DNA of 64,000 bases from Brumimicrobium sp. (GTDB lineage Bacteria; Bacteroidota; Bacteroidia; Flavobacteriales_D; Crocinitomicaceae), in contig JAMLGZ010000001.1 in the NCBI GenBank assembly GCA_023957385.1, forward strand, positions 310,001-374,000, in the 5' to 3' direction. Under the pieces are notes generated by a model. That model searched no databases. It was not told the origin of the DNA and saw nothing but the letters and a program-made list of their open reading frames with translations. This document shows, piece after piece, positions 28,619-37,558 of the stretch. The first letter of the stretch is position 1; every line of letters begins with the position of its first letter. Made by a program: the position numbers and the translations under genes.

Positions 28619-29607
28619 TCAAGTCTCAAATGCGACACTACCATAATTTCTGTTTATAAAGTTATAAAATATATCCTTAGGAGATTTAAAATTCAGTTTT
28701 TTTCTCGGTCTTTTATTTATTACATGTTGTATTTCAGTCAATTGTTGTTGAGAATATTTTGTCAAATCAGCTTCTTTTGGAATAAATTGTCTTATCAATT
28801 TATTTGCATGTTCAATCGCACCTTTTTCCCAAGAACAATATGGATGTGCAAAATAAATAGGTATTTTTAGCTTTTTTGTAACTTTCAAATGGTCAGCAAA
28901 TTCCGCCCCATTATCAGTAGTTATAGTGTGTACAAAATTCTTATATGGAATTAATTGATTAATTAGAATTTTTGCTAGGTCTTTAGCGTTTTTCCCATTA
29001 GGAAGTCGCTTTATAAATACAAAATTAGTCTTTCTTTCAGTCAATGTTAATATAGCCCCTTGTTGGTTAGCTCCTATAATGGTGTCCATTTCCCTACCGA
29101 TAGCTATCGGTACCCAAATCGACTTTTATTATCTACAACTACTGGTCTTTCCTCAATAGAAACACGATTAGCAATGGGATAATGCCTGCCTACTGGTCGT
29201 TTTCGGTGTTTAAGTCGATGCCGTGTAAACTTATATAAGTCTCCTCCATTCTCTTTGTTAGACCGTATATATTGATATATTCTTTCCGCACTAACCATCG
29301 GTAAACCATTGGCTTTACAATAACCAACAATTTGCTCTGGAGACCAATATTCTTCCATATATTTCTCAATAAGTCTTTTACAGTTTTCATCGAATTTTCG
29401 ATTTGCTGTAAACCGATCTTTTCTATCACAAGCATATTCATGTGCTAGTTTTGAAGAATATCTCCCTGTATTCGTACTATTCCTTTTAATTTCTCGAAAA
29501 ACAGTAGAACGATGGATGTTTAAAGTTTTAGCTATAAAATCTTTTGACTTTTTAATCTTTAGATATGCTTCAATAACATATCTTTGTTCTAAGGTAAGAT
29601 GACTCAT
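28619..29607 (-). pseudogene. IS30-family transposase, split by palindrome insertion
   Basis: The N-terminal part from 29607 (MSHLTLEQRYVIEAYL) has the IS30 helix-turn-helix (FIAKTLNIHRSTVFREIKRN) and ends ...DNKSRFGYR at a stop at 29104-29106. The C-terminal part, from about 29094 to 28619, has the DDE core: MDTIIGANQQGA (first Asp), TTDNGAEFADH (second Asp) and SWEKGAIEHANKLIRQF (Glu). In related transposases KSRFG is followed by DWEMDTI. Here the bases for DW are replaced by TACCGATAGCTATCGGTA, a net gain of about 14 bases that brings a TAG stop and shifts the frame. The enzyme cannot be made whole. Confidence 0.85.
29095..29112. repeat. Perfect 18-bp palindrome inside IS30 transposase
   Basis: TACCGATAGCTATCGGTA is identical to its own reverse complement. 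It interrupts the transposase gene precisely between the codons for FG and WE/EMD and supplies the premature TAG. A near-identical palindrome is at 13876-13895. Confidence 0.8.
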
Positions 29608-29785
29608 AATTTTGCAACTTTTGGTCGAGGACACAAAATAGTGATTTTTACCATTTCAGGTGAGAGGGCTTTATGCCCTTTCATTTGAAAAAATCAATTA
29701 TTGTATGACCAAATGTCGCATTTACTATTTGAACTTACTTTATTATTGAAATAAATTAATTTAGATTCATATTTAATAATTACTT

Positions 29786-30078
29786 ATGAAAAAGATCATT
29801 TTAAACTCTCTTTTGATTGTTGCCACTGTTTTTATAGTTTCTTCTTGTAAAAAGGATTATACGTGTACTTGTGCTGTTCAAGGCGTTGCCGTTCAGGGAG
29901 CAAGCACAACAATAAAAAATTCAACAAAGAAAAATGCACAATCAGCTTGTGATGAGTATGGGGACACGCATGTTTCTGTGAATGGGGAAATGTTTCAATT
30001 GGTTCAGGTGGCAGCAATGTCAATGTGGATGAAAATGGGAATGTTTCTATCCAAAATGTTTCTTGTAGTATCGATTAG
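29786..30078 (+). pseudogene. Small lipoprotein, SCKKDYTCTC family, copy 2, frameshifted
   Basis: Starts MKKIILNSLLIVATVFIVSSC, a lipoprotein signal, then KKDYTCTCAVQGVAV and STKKNAQSACDEYG. In the frame used at the start the ORF would run on to 30100 with an unlikely Met-rich tail. One missing G in GGGG at 29984-29987 restores a sensible end: GGNVSIGSGGSNVNVDENG then NVSCSID and TAG at 30076-30078, the same SCSID ending as copy 3. The stop codon lies within the target duplication of MITE copy 1, so the repeat landed at the very end of the gene. Confidence 0.75.
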
Positions 30079-30084
30079 TATTAA

Positions 30085-30347
30085 CCCGTTATACATTTAG
30101 AATGAGACATAGGTTATAATCTTAGACCCCGACACTCCTTCGTCCGTCGGGGTGACAATCCCTAGGGAGAATCAGGCGGTCGGCTTTGCCGACCGATAGC
30201 CTTCTCTCACAATTGTCACCCCGAGAGCCTTGGTTCTTGGGGTCTATTTTTTAATAAATTCTATTTTTTACATTTTTACAAATTCAATACAATCCACATA
30301 CAGTAGAAATTATTGATTGTATTTATTTTTTGTGAATGCACAATGGA
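30085..30347. mobile_element. MITE-like inverted-repeat element, copy 1
   Basis: 263 bp non-coding element. Left end CCCGTTATACATTTA, right end TGAATGCACAATGGA (inverted: TCCATTGTGCATTCA), flanked by an exact 10-bp direct repeat TTAGTATTAA (30075-30084 and 30348-30357). Inside are nested inverted segments: GGGTGACAAT / ATTGTCACCC and the hairpin GGTCGGCTTTGCCGACC. It shares ends and interior with 39239-39411 and 49002-49227. This explains most of the 370-base gap before the next gene. Confidence 0.75.
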
Positions 30348-30447
30348 TTAGTATTAATATTTTAAGAATAATCATTTGTATTTGATTGTTTTTTGTAAAA
30401 AAATAATTAATTTAGGTTTATTATTAATTTATTAATTCATTAAAAAC

Positions 30448-30672
30448 ATGAAAAGAACTATATTAACTACACTAGCTATCATCGCTATTTCATTTGCGTT
30501 CACTTCTTGCAAAAAAGACTGGAAATGTACTTGTAAAACAGGAACAGGTATTATTATTGAAGAAGCTTCACAAACTTATACAAATGTTTCTAAGAAAGAT
30601 GCTAAAGCTTCTTGTGATGTATTTAGCACTACATATGCTGCACCTTTCGGAGGATCTTGTAGCATAGATTAA
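30448..30672 (+). CDS. Small lipoprotein, SCKKDxxCTC family, copy 3
   Basis: A 74-aa intact member: signal MKRTILTTLAIIAISFAFTSC, mature CKKDWKCTCKTGTGIII, then VSKKDAKASCDVF and C-terminal GGSCSID. Cysteine positions match copies at 27513 and 29786. Function unknown; probably anchored in the outer membrane. A terminator follows. Confidence 0.8.
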   Translation: MKRTILTTLAIIAISFAFTSCKKDWKCTCKTGTGIIIEEASQTYTNVSKKDAKASCDVFSTTYAAPFGGSCSID

Positions 30673-30694
30673 TAACCATAAATAATGCATATAA

Positions 30695-30722
30695 AAAGGG
30701 ATTCCAGAGGAATCCCTTTTTT
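30695..30722. terminator. Bidirectional terminator
   Basis: Perfect 11-bp stem AAAGGGATTCC / GGAATCCCTTT with a 3-base loop (30695-30719), T run on the plus side and A run (T run on minus) on the other. It ends both the small lipoprotein gene and the convergent methyltransferase gene, whose stop codon lies at 30721-30723. Confidence 0.9.
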
Positions 30723-31494
30723 AGTATCTAATAATAAAATGTTCTTTTTGTTGGTGTTTTCGTTTGAGTATAATTCCAATTCGAAAAAGATCTATCGTGA
30801 GATGATAGTCCGAATTGTTTTGGAGAGATTTCCATCCTTCGAGCATATCAGAAGTCCAGCGAATATCATCCAATACGAAGATAGTTTCGTCATGGGTGAG
30901 TGGTTCTAATAACTCTAATTGGCGTAATAAACTCCTTTTACTGTGGTCTCCATCAATAAAAACTAAATCGAATTTTGTTTCTTGATTATATGCCATTAAG
31001 AAATTTTCAAAGGAATCATTTATGAATTGGACTCTGTGTTTCTGAGTAAGAGGAAAATTTTCCATAGCAAATTTACTGGTATTTGGACAGCCTTCTACGG
31101 TGATTGTGTTTACTGTATCTTTAGCGGATGTCAAAAGAAAAGTACCTAACCCTAACGATGTCCCTAGTTCTAATATATGTTGAATAGGGTAGTATTTAAC
31201 TAACTTATAAAGTAACTTTCCATATTTATGATTTATCCCTGATATACTTGCAATATCTTTGACTTTACGGACTTTATTTAATTTTTTGGAACCAGAGCCA
31301 AGATCTGTAACCTCAATGGTTTGTGTGGAAGTACGGAAGTTTCTTTGCATTGTCAGAAATTCTTCCCAAATATCTTTTTGAATTGGTTGGCGCAAACATT
31401 TGTCACTAAGCTCGTATATAAATGGAGAATGTACTCCATGTCTTTTTTTAGAATATAGACAATATTTTAGGTATTCAGTAACTAAATTTATCAT
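30721..31494 (-). CDS. Class I SAM-dependent methyltransferase (O-methyltransferase type)
   Basis: The 257-aa protein has the AdoMet-binding motif ILELGTSLGLGTFLL at about residues 105-120, a second strand TITVEGCPNTSKFA with the ribose-binding acid, and FDLVFIDGDHSKRSLLRQLEL at about 175-195, typical of catechol-O-methyltransferase-like enzymes (Methyltransf_24). The N-terminal 90 residues (YLKYCLYSKKRHGVHSPFIYEL) are shared by a Bacteroidota subgroup. Substrate unknown. Confidence 0.8.
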   Translation of the reverse strand: MINLVTEYLKYCLYSKKRHGVHSPFIYELSDKCLRQPIQKDIWEEFLTMQRNFRTSTQTIEVTDLGSGSKKLNKVRKVKDIASISGINHKYGKLLYKLVKYYPIQHILELGTSLGLGTFLLTSAKDTVNTITVEGCPNTSKFAMENFPLTQKHRVQFINDSFENFLMAYNQETKFDLVFIDGDHSKRSLLRQLELLEPLTHDETIFVLDDIRWTSDMLEGWKSLQNNSDYHLTIDLFRIGIILKRKHQQKEHFIIRY

Positions 31495-31542
31495 AATCAG
31501 TATAAATCAACGTTAAAGATACTTTAAAGCTATATACTAGAT

Positions 31543-32958
31543 ATGGAAATTAAAGAAAATTCTGCTGTGATAGAAAAATATAGAGCGCTGACCTTTGGGG
31601 AACAACCTGAGGTGATATTAGAAAGACCTTGTAAAATGGATGATGGGATTATTCATCATGCAGATTTTGAGAAGAATAAGTTTCGTTTTATTTTTAGCAG
31701 TTCTGAACAAGAAATCACTTTCTTTATTCCAGCATCTGGCTCTGGTTCGCGAATGTTTAATTTTTTGTATGATTTCTTAGATAATCCAACGGAAGAATCT
31801 AGAGGGAATACAGAAAAATTTCTTAATTCTATTTCGGATTTTGCTTTCTTTGAGTTATTGCCCTATGCATTAAAGAAAAAAGTAAAAAATTACGATGTAA
31901 ACCTAGATGAATTTATTTCTTATTTGCTGAAGTCATCTGGTCTTGGTTTAGGAGATTTACCTAAAGGACTCATTCCTTTTCATCGCTCTCGGAGTTTTAT
32001 TTTAAATGCCTTTCAAGAGCAGTTATTGCAAGGATTACGCGTTAAAGATGATGATATTTCTTTCCATTTTACAATCAATAAGGAATATGAAGGGAAGATA
32101 AAAGATGCGCTTTTAGCTATTCAACATTTAACAGGTCGTAGATGCAATATAACTTGGTCAGAACAGAATATATCGACTAATTCCATTGCTTTTGACGATA
32201 GTCAACAAGTTGTATATGCCAATAACGAAGAGATTCTTACCCGGCCATCTGGACACGGTGCCTTATTGAACAATTTGGATGCAATTAATAGTGATATCAT
32301 CTTTATAAAGAATATTGATAATGTACAACATGAAATTTATTCACAAGATTCTATAGATTTATTCAAATATTTAGGTGGATTATTGATTGAATTTAAAAAA
32401 GAACTCAAAGCTGCATACTTAAGTGATAACCAACGAGATGAACTGACTATGCTAAACGAAAGATATCAATTTATTAGTCCAGATATGTCGTTTATAAACA
32501 TGAGTAAAGATCAATTAGATGCTATTGTTTTACGACCTATACGAATCTGTGGTATGGTTAAAAATGAGGGTCAACCTGGTGGTGGACCATTTTGGGTGAA
32601 TGAAGGAGGGATAATATCTAAACAAATTGTAGAAAAGGCTCAAATCAATAATAAAGGAGAACAATATAAGATTATGGTTCAGAGTCAATACTTTAACCCT
32701 GTCTTGATGGCTGTTTCCACGACGGATATTTTTGGAAATAAACTCTCTTTAACTAATTTCTCTGATCCTAATAAATATTTTAAGGTAGAAAAAACACATT
32801 TAAATAAAACTATTCATTTCATTGAATTACCAGGACTATGGAATGGAAGTATGGCTAATTGGACAAGTGTTTTTGTAGATGCTCCTTCCACTGCTTTTAC
32901 ACCTGTAAAGACAGTATTGGATTTATTAACTAATGCACATACTGAATCTAAACCATAG
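31543..32958 (+). CDS. DUF4301 family protein
   Basis: A 471-aa cytoplasmic protein matching the DUF4301 group of Bacteroidota. Notable segments are FFIPASGSGSRMFNFL near residue 60, resembling the G-x-G-x-R loop of nucleotidyltransferases, KGLIPFHRSRSF, PSGHGALLNNLDAINSDIIFIKNIDN in the middle and ICGMVKNEGQPGGGPFWV. These suggest a sugar-nucleotidyltransferase-like fold; I infer this from the motifs only. It is followed after 38 bases by a secreted protein gene. Confidence 0.7.
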   Translation: MEIKENSAVIEKYRALTFGEQPEVILERPCKMDDGIIHHADFEKNKFRFIFSSSEQEITFFIPASGSGSRMFNFLYDFLDNPTEESRGNTEKFLNSISDFAFFELLPYALKKKVKNYDVNLDEFISYLLKSSGLGLGDLPKGLIPFHRSRSFILNAFQEQLLQGLRVKDDDISFHFTINKEYEGKIKDALLAIQHLTGRRCNITWSEQNISTNSIAFDDSQQVVYANNEEILTRPSGHGALLNNLDAINSDIIFIKNIDNVQHEIYSQDSIDLFKYLGGLLIEFKKELKAAYLSDNQRDELTMLNERYQFISPDMSFINMSKDQLDAIVLRPIRICGMVKNEGQPGGGPFWVNEGGIISKQIVEKAQINNKGEQYKIMVQSQYFNPVLMAVSTTDIFGNKLSLTNFSDPNKYFKVEKTHLNKTIHFIELPGLWNGSMANWTSVFVDAPSTAFTPVKTVLDLLTNAHTESKP

Positions 32959-32996
32959 TTATTTAGATTTGTTTTACCTTTTATGGTTATAAAGTA

Positions 32997-33548
32997 ATGA
33001 GCAGGTTTATTGGATTTATAGGATTGTGCTTTATTCTGCTGATTTTATCTAGCTCTACACCCTCTTATTCATATCGTGTTTCTTTTGGCGTAAAAATAGG
33101 TTTATTGCCTACGGGGAGTTTAACTGAATACTCCATCATTTATTATAGAGATAACAAACAAATTTCTTCTGCTCCCATTGATTTATATCAACTTGACAAA
33201 ATTTGCTTAGGAGAGTGGCCTATTCCAAAGACCCAAACCTTTTTTAATTATTATGAAAATTTTGGTTTACATGATGATACTTTAGTAGATGGAACAATTG
33301 TGGATTTTAGATCTGCGTACGACTCCCTTTGGAAAATCCGCTTTGATTTCCATCCATTTAATTTTCAATCGGGGAAAGGGTGGAGTAATGGTGAAATTCG
33401 TCCTAGTTTAAAACAGCAAGCCTATTTATATCAGCGATATGGAGTGAGAGGATATGACCAAGATTCATTCTCAGATTCCGCTTTTTTTCAATTATTAAAA
33501 GATGTTTGTGATCCGATATGGATTGCAGACTATAAATCTTTATATTAG
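32997..33548 (+). CDS. Secreted hypothetical protein, 183 aa
   Basis: No family recognised. Residues 1-24 (MSRFIGFIGLCFILLILSSS) form a signal peptide or N-terminal anchor. The mature part is aromatic-rich (EYSIIYYRDNKQ, RFDFHPFNFQSGKGWSNGEIRP) and ends DPIWIADYKSLY. It ends right against the convergent glycosyltransferase gene with no space for a terminator. Confidence 0.6.
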   Translation: MSRFIGFIGLCFILLILSSSTPSYSYRVSFGVKIGLLPTGSLTEYSIIYYRDNKQISSAPIDLYQLDKICLGEWPIPKTQTFFNYYENFGLHDDTLVDGTIVDFRSAYDSLWKIRFDFHPFNFQSGKGWSNGEIRPSLKQQAYLYQRYGVRGYDQDSFSDSAFFQLLKDVCDPIWIADYKSLY

Positions 33549-35174
33549 TTAAGCGTTTACGTTGCTTGTTTTAGCATTTAATTTTGGAACTATAGCAAAG
33601 GAAGAATCATGTACTTCTGCGATGGAGTGATAGAATACTGTGCCATATCCTATAGCGAGCATAGCATGAAAAGGAACCATTCCTATATCACCATAAGCTA
33701 ATCTGTTAATTGCTGTTATTCCAAAAAGTAAACAAAGTATCCCTTCAAAAATAGTGACTAGTGAAATATCTTTTTTGTCATATTTATTTTCAATCTTTCC
33801 ATCCTTAATAGTAGAAACATTAAACTTTGGAGTTCTAACAAATGAACTCTTTATTCCCATATAACCTTCAATTACAGCAACCGCATTATTAAGAGACAAT
33901 CCCATAGATACAGTTAAGAATTGGAAGAAACGCACAAAGAATTGCCATCTAGTTTTTCTTTTATCTGCTGTTTTCTCACGATATGAATTCCAATAATAAT
34001 ACATAAGGAATAGAGTGGAGAGTATAAATATACTACCAAATTGGATAATGAAATTAAGATCCTCAAAACTATCTTTAATATGAAGAATGGGAAGACTTAA
34101 TAAACTCATAATCACGATAAATATAAAGATAGAAGAGTTGAATAGGTGAGATAAACCATGAATCCTATCTGAGAATTTTATTCCTTTTGCAGTTAATAAA
34201 CGTTTTCCCATTTTTCTAAAACATTCAGCACCTCCCTTCATCCATCTGTGTTGTTGCCCCTTTAAAGCACTCATTGTAATAGGTAGCTCTGCCGGTGCAA
34301 TTACATCTTCGAGATAAATAAATTTCCACCCTTTCATTTGTGCACGGTAACTCAAATCTAGATCTTCAGTTAAGGTATCGTGTTGCCATCCACCCGCATC
34401 TTCGATGCAAGCTTTTCTCCAAATCCCTCCAGTACCATTAAAGTTGATAAAGTGTCCAACTGAATTTCTACCTACTTGCTCGATTGCAAAGTGACCATCT
34501 AATCCGAATGCTTGCAATTCCGTTAGGATAGAAAAATGTTTATTGATATGGCCCCATCTTGTTTGAACTACTCCAATATTTTCAGCCTCAAATTCTGTAA
34601 TAGTTTTCTGAAGAAAGTCTGTATCGGGTAAGAAGTCAACATCGAAAATAGCAACAAATTCTCCCTTAGCTGCTGGTAGTGCTGCAGCTAATGCTCCTGC
34701 TTTATATCCGATTCGATTTGTTCTGTGAATATGCTCAATATTCACTCCGTATTTTTCTCGTACTTCAATAACTTTTTTAGCTATAACATCAACTGTCTCA
34801 TCGGTTGAGTCATCTAATACTTGAATTTCAAATTTATCCAATGGATAATCCATTTGTGCTACCTGCTCAATGATTCGTTCCGCTACGTAAAGTTCATTAA
34901 ACATCGGAAGTTGAATGGTTACAAAAGGGGCTTTCTCTGGGTTAAAATCAAGAGGCTTTCTTTTATCTTTTATTTGATTCTTCTTATAGTTTACAGCCAA
35001 TGATAGCTGAAGAACACTATATAAAAAGATAAGGACTAAACAAAGTCCATAAATTACTAGTATGATTTTAGCTAGGAGATGTGAAAAATAATTTTCACGT
35101 CCAAAAGCATCTCCCCAATTAAACATCCATGTTGGTTCACCTAAGACGGTATCAACTAATTCAATAATATTCAT
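33549..35174 (-). CDS. Family 2 glycosyltransferase, membrane (cellulose synthase/CslA-like)
   Basis: The 541-aa processive glycosyltransferase has an N-terminal membrane helix (LVIYGLCLVLIFLYSVLQL), then a GT-A domain: QLPMFNELYVAERI, LDDSTDETVDV, FDVDFLPD (metal-binding DxD), TEDLDLSY (catalytic TED) and QQHRWMKGGAE, the Q(Q/R)xRW motif of processive synthases; three or more C-terminal helices follow. It would polymerise a beta-linked polysaccharide from a sugar nucleotide and pass it through the membrane. It stands alone, without a BcsB-like partner; glucomannan/mannan synthase is a closer resemblance than BcsA, which has a PilZ domain absent here. Confidence 0.85.
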   Translation of the reverse strand: MNIIELVDTVLGEPTWMFNWGDAFGRENYFSHLLAKIILVIYGLCLVLIFLYSVLQLSLAVNYKKNQIKDKRKPLDFNPEKAPFVTIQLPMFNELYVAERIIEQVAQMDYPLDKFEIQVLDDSTDETVDVIAKKVIEVREKYGVNIEHIHRTNRIGYKAGALAAALPAAKGEFVAIFDVDFLPDTDFLQKTITEFEAENIGVVQTRWGHINKHFSILTELQAFGLDGHFAIEQVGRNSVGHFINFNGTGGIWRKACIEDAGGWQHDTLTEDLDLSYRAQMKGWKFIYLEDVIAPAELPITMSALKGQQHRWMKGGAECFRKMGKRLLTAKGIKFSDRIHGLSHLFNSSIFIFIVIMSLLSLPILHIKDSFEDLNFIIQFGSIFILSTLFLMYYYWNSYREKTADKRKTRWQFFVRFFQFLTVSMGLSLNNAVAVIEGYMGIKSSFVRTPKFNVSTIKDGKIENKYDKKDISLVTIFEGILCLLFGITAINRLAYGDIGMVPFHAMLAIGYGTVFYHSIAEVHDSSFAIVPKLNAKTSNVNA

Positions 35175-35380
35175 TCAAATATATATATTCTCTCTGTGTG
35201 CAAATATACGTCTATTTCTAAGTTTATATAATAGAATTAGAAAAAAATAGATTATAAGTATGCTATTTTCTATATGGAGAATTTTTTAATTTAATAGCTA
35301 AAATGTAATTACTTGACTAATAGTTATTTATATAAAGTTTATTTTAAATAAACTTCATTTATTGTTTTAACATTTTTATG
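35175..35380. other. AT-rich intergenic spacer
   Basis: About 206 bases of AT-rich DNA. A 21-base palindrome (AAGTTTATTTT AAATAAACTT, 35335-35355) is present, but without a T run on either side that would make it a terminator. Nothing else seen. Confidence 0.4.
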
Positions 35381-36229
35381 TTACCTTTTCTGAATATAGA
35401 GAAAATTTCCTTTGAAGATTCCTAAACTATTTTCATCTGTTAGATAGAAATTCTCATTATCGACATACATGCCTTCTTTCTGTGTCCATTCCGAATGTTC
35501 TATCACTTTTTTAATTTGCCAGTGATTATCTATCGACTGTAATGTATATATCTTTGTATATGTGAGAAGGAATATTTCTTCTTCATGTATAGATGCATCG
35601 GTAACGCTATCAATTTTCCAATTGCTTGCTGGTAATTGAATCTCTCCGATTAATCTTGCATAAGATACTTCTGAGTTAGTTGGTATTTCATATATCTTGA
35701 CTATACCATCAAAGGGAATCGTTCTATTTTTTGTAAATATGAGTAAATTCCCATCTTTTATTATCATTCCTTCAGCATCATAATATAGACTTGATTTTTC
35801 GGGTGGAAAATTAATTTGTTCGGGATAACTGAATTCGATTTTTTCAGCAAATACGGTATCTTCCTCTAATATTTTTGTAATGGGAACTTTATAGATACAT
35901 AGATCTTTTCGTTTGTTTGAATTGTTTCCAATATCTCCAATAAATAGATATTCCTTTCCATCAAATGCCATTGCTTCCCAATCGATATTTTTCGCATTCG
36001 TCAGGTAAGCAGTATGTATGATCTCACCTCTTCGATTAAATTGATAAATTTTCGGCTCATTTCCAGAATCATTGATGGTTAAGAATGTATTTTGATATAC
36101 GATAAGTGCCGAGCTTTCTTTTAATTCTTTGGGGAGTTTGACCTTTTGTTCTTGAGACCAAGTAAGAAAAGAGTGTAAACTCAATATATAGATAAAGGAA
36201 TATTTTACGAATGTATATTTATGTATCAT
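35381..36229 (-). CDS. Secreted beta-propeller-like protein, 282 aa
   Basis: Start at 36229 (MIHKYTFVKYSFIYILSLHSFLTWSQ) gives a signal peptide and avoids the 93-base overlap with the divergent gene that the longer frame would create. The mature protein has repeating beta segments with FLTINDSGNEPKIYQFN, NIDWEAMAFDGKEYLFIGDIGNN, YYDAEGMIIKDGNLLIFTKNR, DAEGMI-type words typical of esterase-like/SdiA-regulated beta-propellers in Bacteroidota. Function unknown; probably periplasmic or secreted. Confidence 0.65.
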   Translation of the reverse strand: MIHKYTFVKYSFIYILSLHSFLTWSQEQKVKLPKELKESSALIVYQNTFLTINDSGNEPKIYQFNRRGEIIHTAYLTNAKNIDWEAMAFDGKEYLFIGDIGNNSNKRKDLCIYKVPITKILEEDTVFAEKIEFSYPEQINFPPEKSSLYYDAEGMIIKDGNLLIFTKNRTIPFDGIVKIYEIPTNSEVSYARLIGEIQLPASNWKIDSVTDASIHEEEIFLLTYTKIYTLQSIDNHWQIKKVIEHSEWTQKEGMYVDNENFYLTDENSLGIFKGNFLYIQKR

Positions 36230-36295
36230 ACCTAACAAAAGTAAAATACTAAATTGAATATTTACTATTTTTGTATTTAAAATAGGGGTATAAAG

Positions 36296-37555
36296 ATGAT
36301 TCAACCTGGATCTAAAAATTGGATTGATAAATATTTTTCTTTGATTGAAGAAGAAAAGATTGATGTGCTTAAACACGCTGATATTCAATCAGATACTCTA
36401 GATGCATATTTGCATAATTTATTTTTTAAATCTGGGATTATCTTTGGTTTCCCATGTGAATTTATTTTTTTTAATGATAAAATTTCAGATAATTGGACAG
36501 ATGAAGAAAAAATGTCTTTACTGCTTTTTGAATGTCTTTTATTGATTTATATTAGTGAGAAAAAACAATGTAAGAAAGAAGAACTTATCAACTCTTTATT
36601 AGAATTTTATCAGAAGTATCAAGACAATTCTTTATTCAATATTACAAAGATTATTTTCAAGGAAACAGATGGCGTCAAACTTGAGAATATTCTTAAAAGA
36701 AGAGTTCACCCAAAATCAACCTTTGGTAACCGTTTATGGATTAATTATATAGAAAATAGTTTAATCTATTTGGATGTTATTGCTTTTAGGTCATTTTTAC
36801 AACATCAGCGTGAAATAACGGAAAGCTATAGTGTGTTTATGAAAGGTACTCTATATACAATCGGAGTAATGTCTTTGATTGATAAGAATATTGATGCCGA
36901 AGAAAAATCTATTCTGAATGTCTTTTTGAATTCTATATATCTCAATGAAACGGATAAAATGGAGTTTAATGATAGATTAAAGAGTCAAAACTTAACCGTG
37001 CAAGATATTACGATTCCTAAATATGCCGAAAACTTATATCGTTTATATCTCATTGATATGGCAATTCTTACTATCCATTCAGATATTTCTGAAATTAGCC
37101 AGGATTCAAGTGAGGAGATTATTCAATTAAATGAATTATGTGCTTATTTATCTATTGATCTTACTCAGTTAAGGAGTGCAATTATCTTTATTGAAAAGTT
37201 TATTATGGAGAATAATCATAAAATTATTTTCTTCCATCAAAGCACTTCTTATGAGCGATTAGTAAATAACTTTTCAAAACGCTGGATTAAAATCTTAGGA
37301 AGGAACAAAGATAAGGTTGTAGAAGAATTAAAAGAGAGCAGAGAGTTGATAGCATTAGTAAATAAGTCTCTTCAAACTGAATTAACAGATGATGAAAAAG
37401 AAAAGGTGAAATCTCAATTTGGAGATATAGTTAAGTCTCTACCTGCTTTTGCTATCTTTATGTTACCTGGAGGGATGATTTTATTGCCAATAATTTTAAA
37501 AATTATTCCCGATTTACTCCCTTCTGCATTTAGAGACAATGAGACTCCCAAATAG
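36296..37555 (+). CDS. LETM1-related biofilm-associated protein
   Basis: The 419-aa protein starts MIQPGSKNWIDKYFS and has an acidic, helical body; the C-terminal end carries a membrane segment FAIFMLPGGMILLPIILKIIPDLLPSAF, the LPGG-x-ILLP signature shared with the mitochondrial LETM1 ribosome-binding domain. Bacteroidota homologues were annotated as biofilm-associated from mutant work in the group; the molecular role is not known. It diverges from the secreted propeller gene and meets a lipoprotein gene tail to tail, four bases apart. Confidence 0.75.
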   Translation: MIQPGSKNWIDKYFSLIEEEKIDVLKHADIQSDTLDAYLHNLFFKSGIIFGFPCEFIFFNDKISDNWTDEEKMSLLLFECLLLIYISEKKQCKKEELINSLLEFYQKYQDNSLFNITKIIFKETDGVKLENILKRRVHPKSTFGNRLWINYIENSLIYLDVIAFRSFLQHQREITESYSVFMKGTLYTIGVMSLIDKNIDAEEKSILNVFLNSIYLNETDKMEFNDRLKSQNLTVQDITIPKYAENLYRLYLIDMAILTIHSDISEISQDSSEEIIQLNELCAYLSIDLTQLRSAIIFIEKFIMENNHKIIFFHQSTSYERLVNNFSKRWIKILGRNKDKVVEELKESRELIALVNKSLQTELTDDEKEKVKSQFGDIVKSLPAFAIFMLPGGMILLPIILKIIPDLLPSAFRDNETPK

Positions 37556-37558
37556 AGT

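Larger units (their letters stand above)
28618..29733. mobile_element. IS30-family insertion sequence, inactivated
   Basis: About 1116 bp, bounded by imperfect inverted ends: TTCAAGTCTCAAATGCGACA at 28618-28637 and its partner at 29714-29733, sharing TTCAA and AAATGCGACA. One transposase gene lies inside on the minus strand and is split by a short palindrome. No target duplication is obvious. It sits between tRNA-Leu and two members of the small lipoprotein family. Confidence 0.8.

Noticed and set aside
28550..30720. Prophage or integrative element at the tRNA-Leu gene
   Set aside because: No integrase and no duplicated tRNA 3' end were found; the IS30 element and the MITE explain the accessory sequence.
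35335..35355. 21-base palindrome as terminator of the propeller gene
   Set aside because: Pure A/T stem without a following T run; not convincing as an intrinsic terminator.
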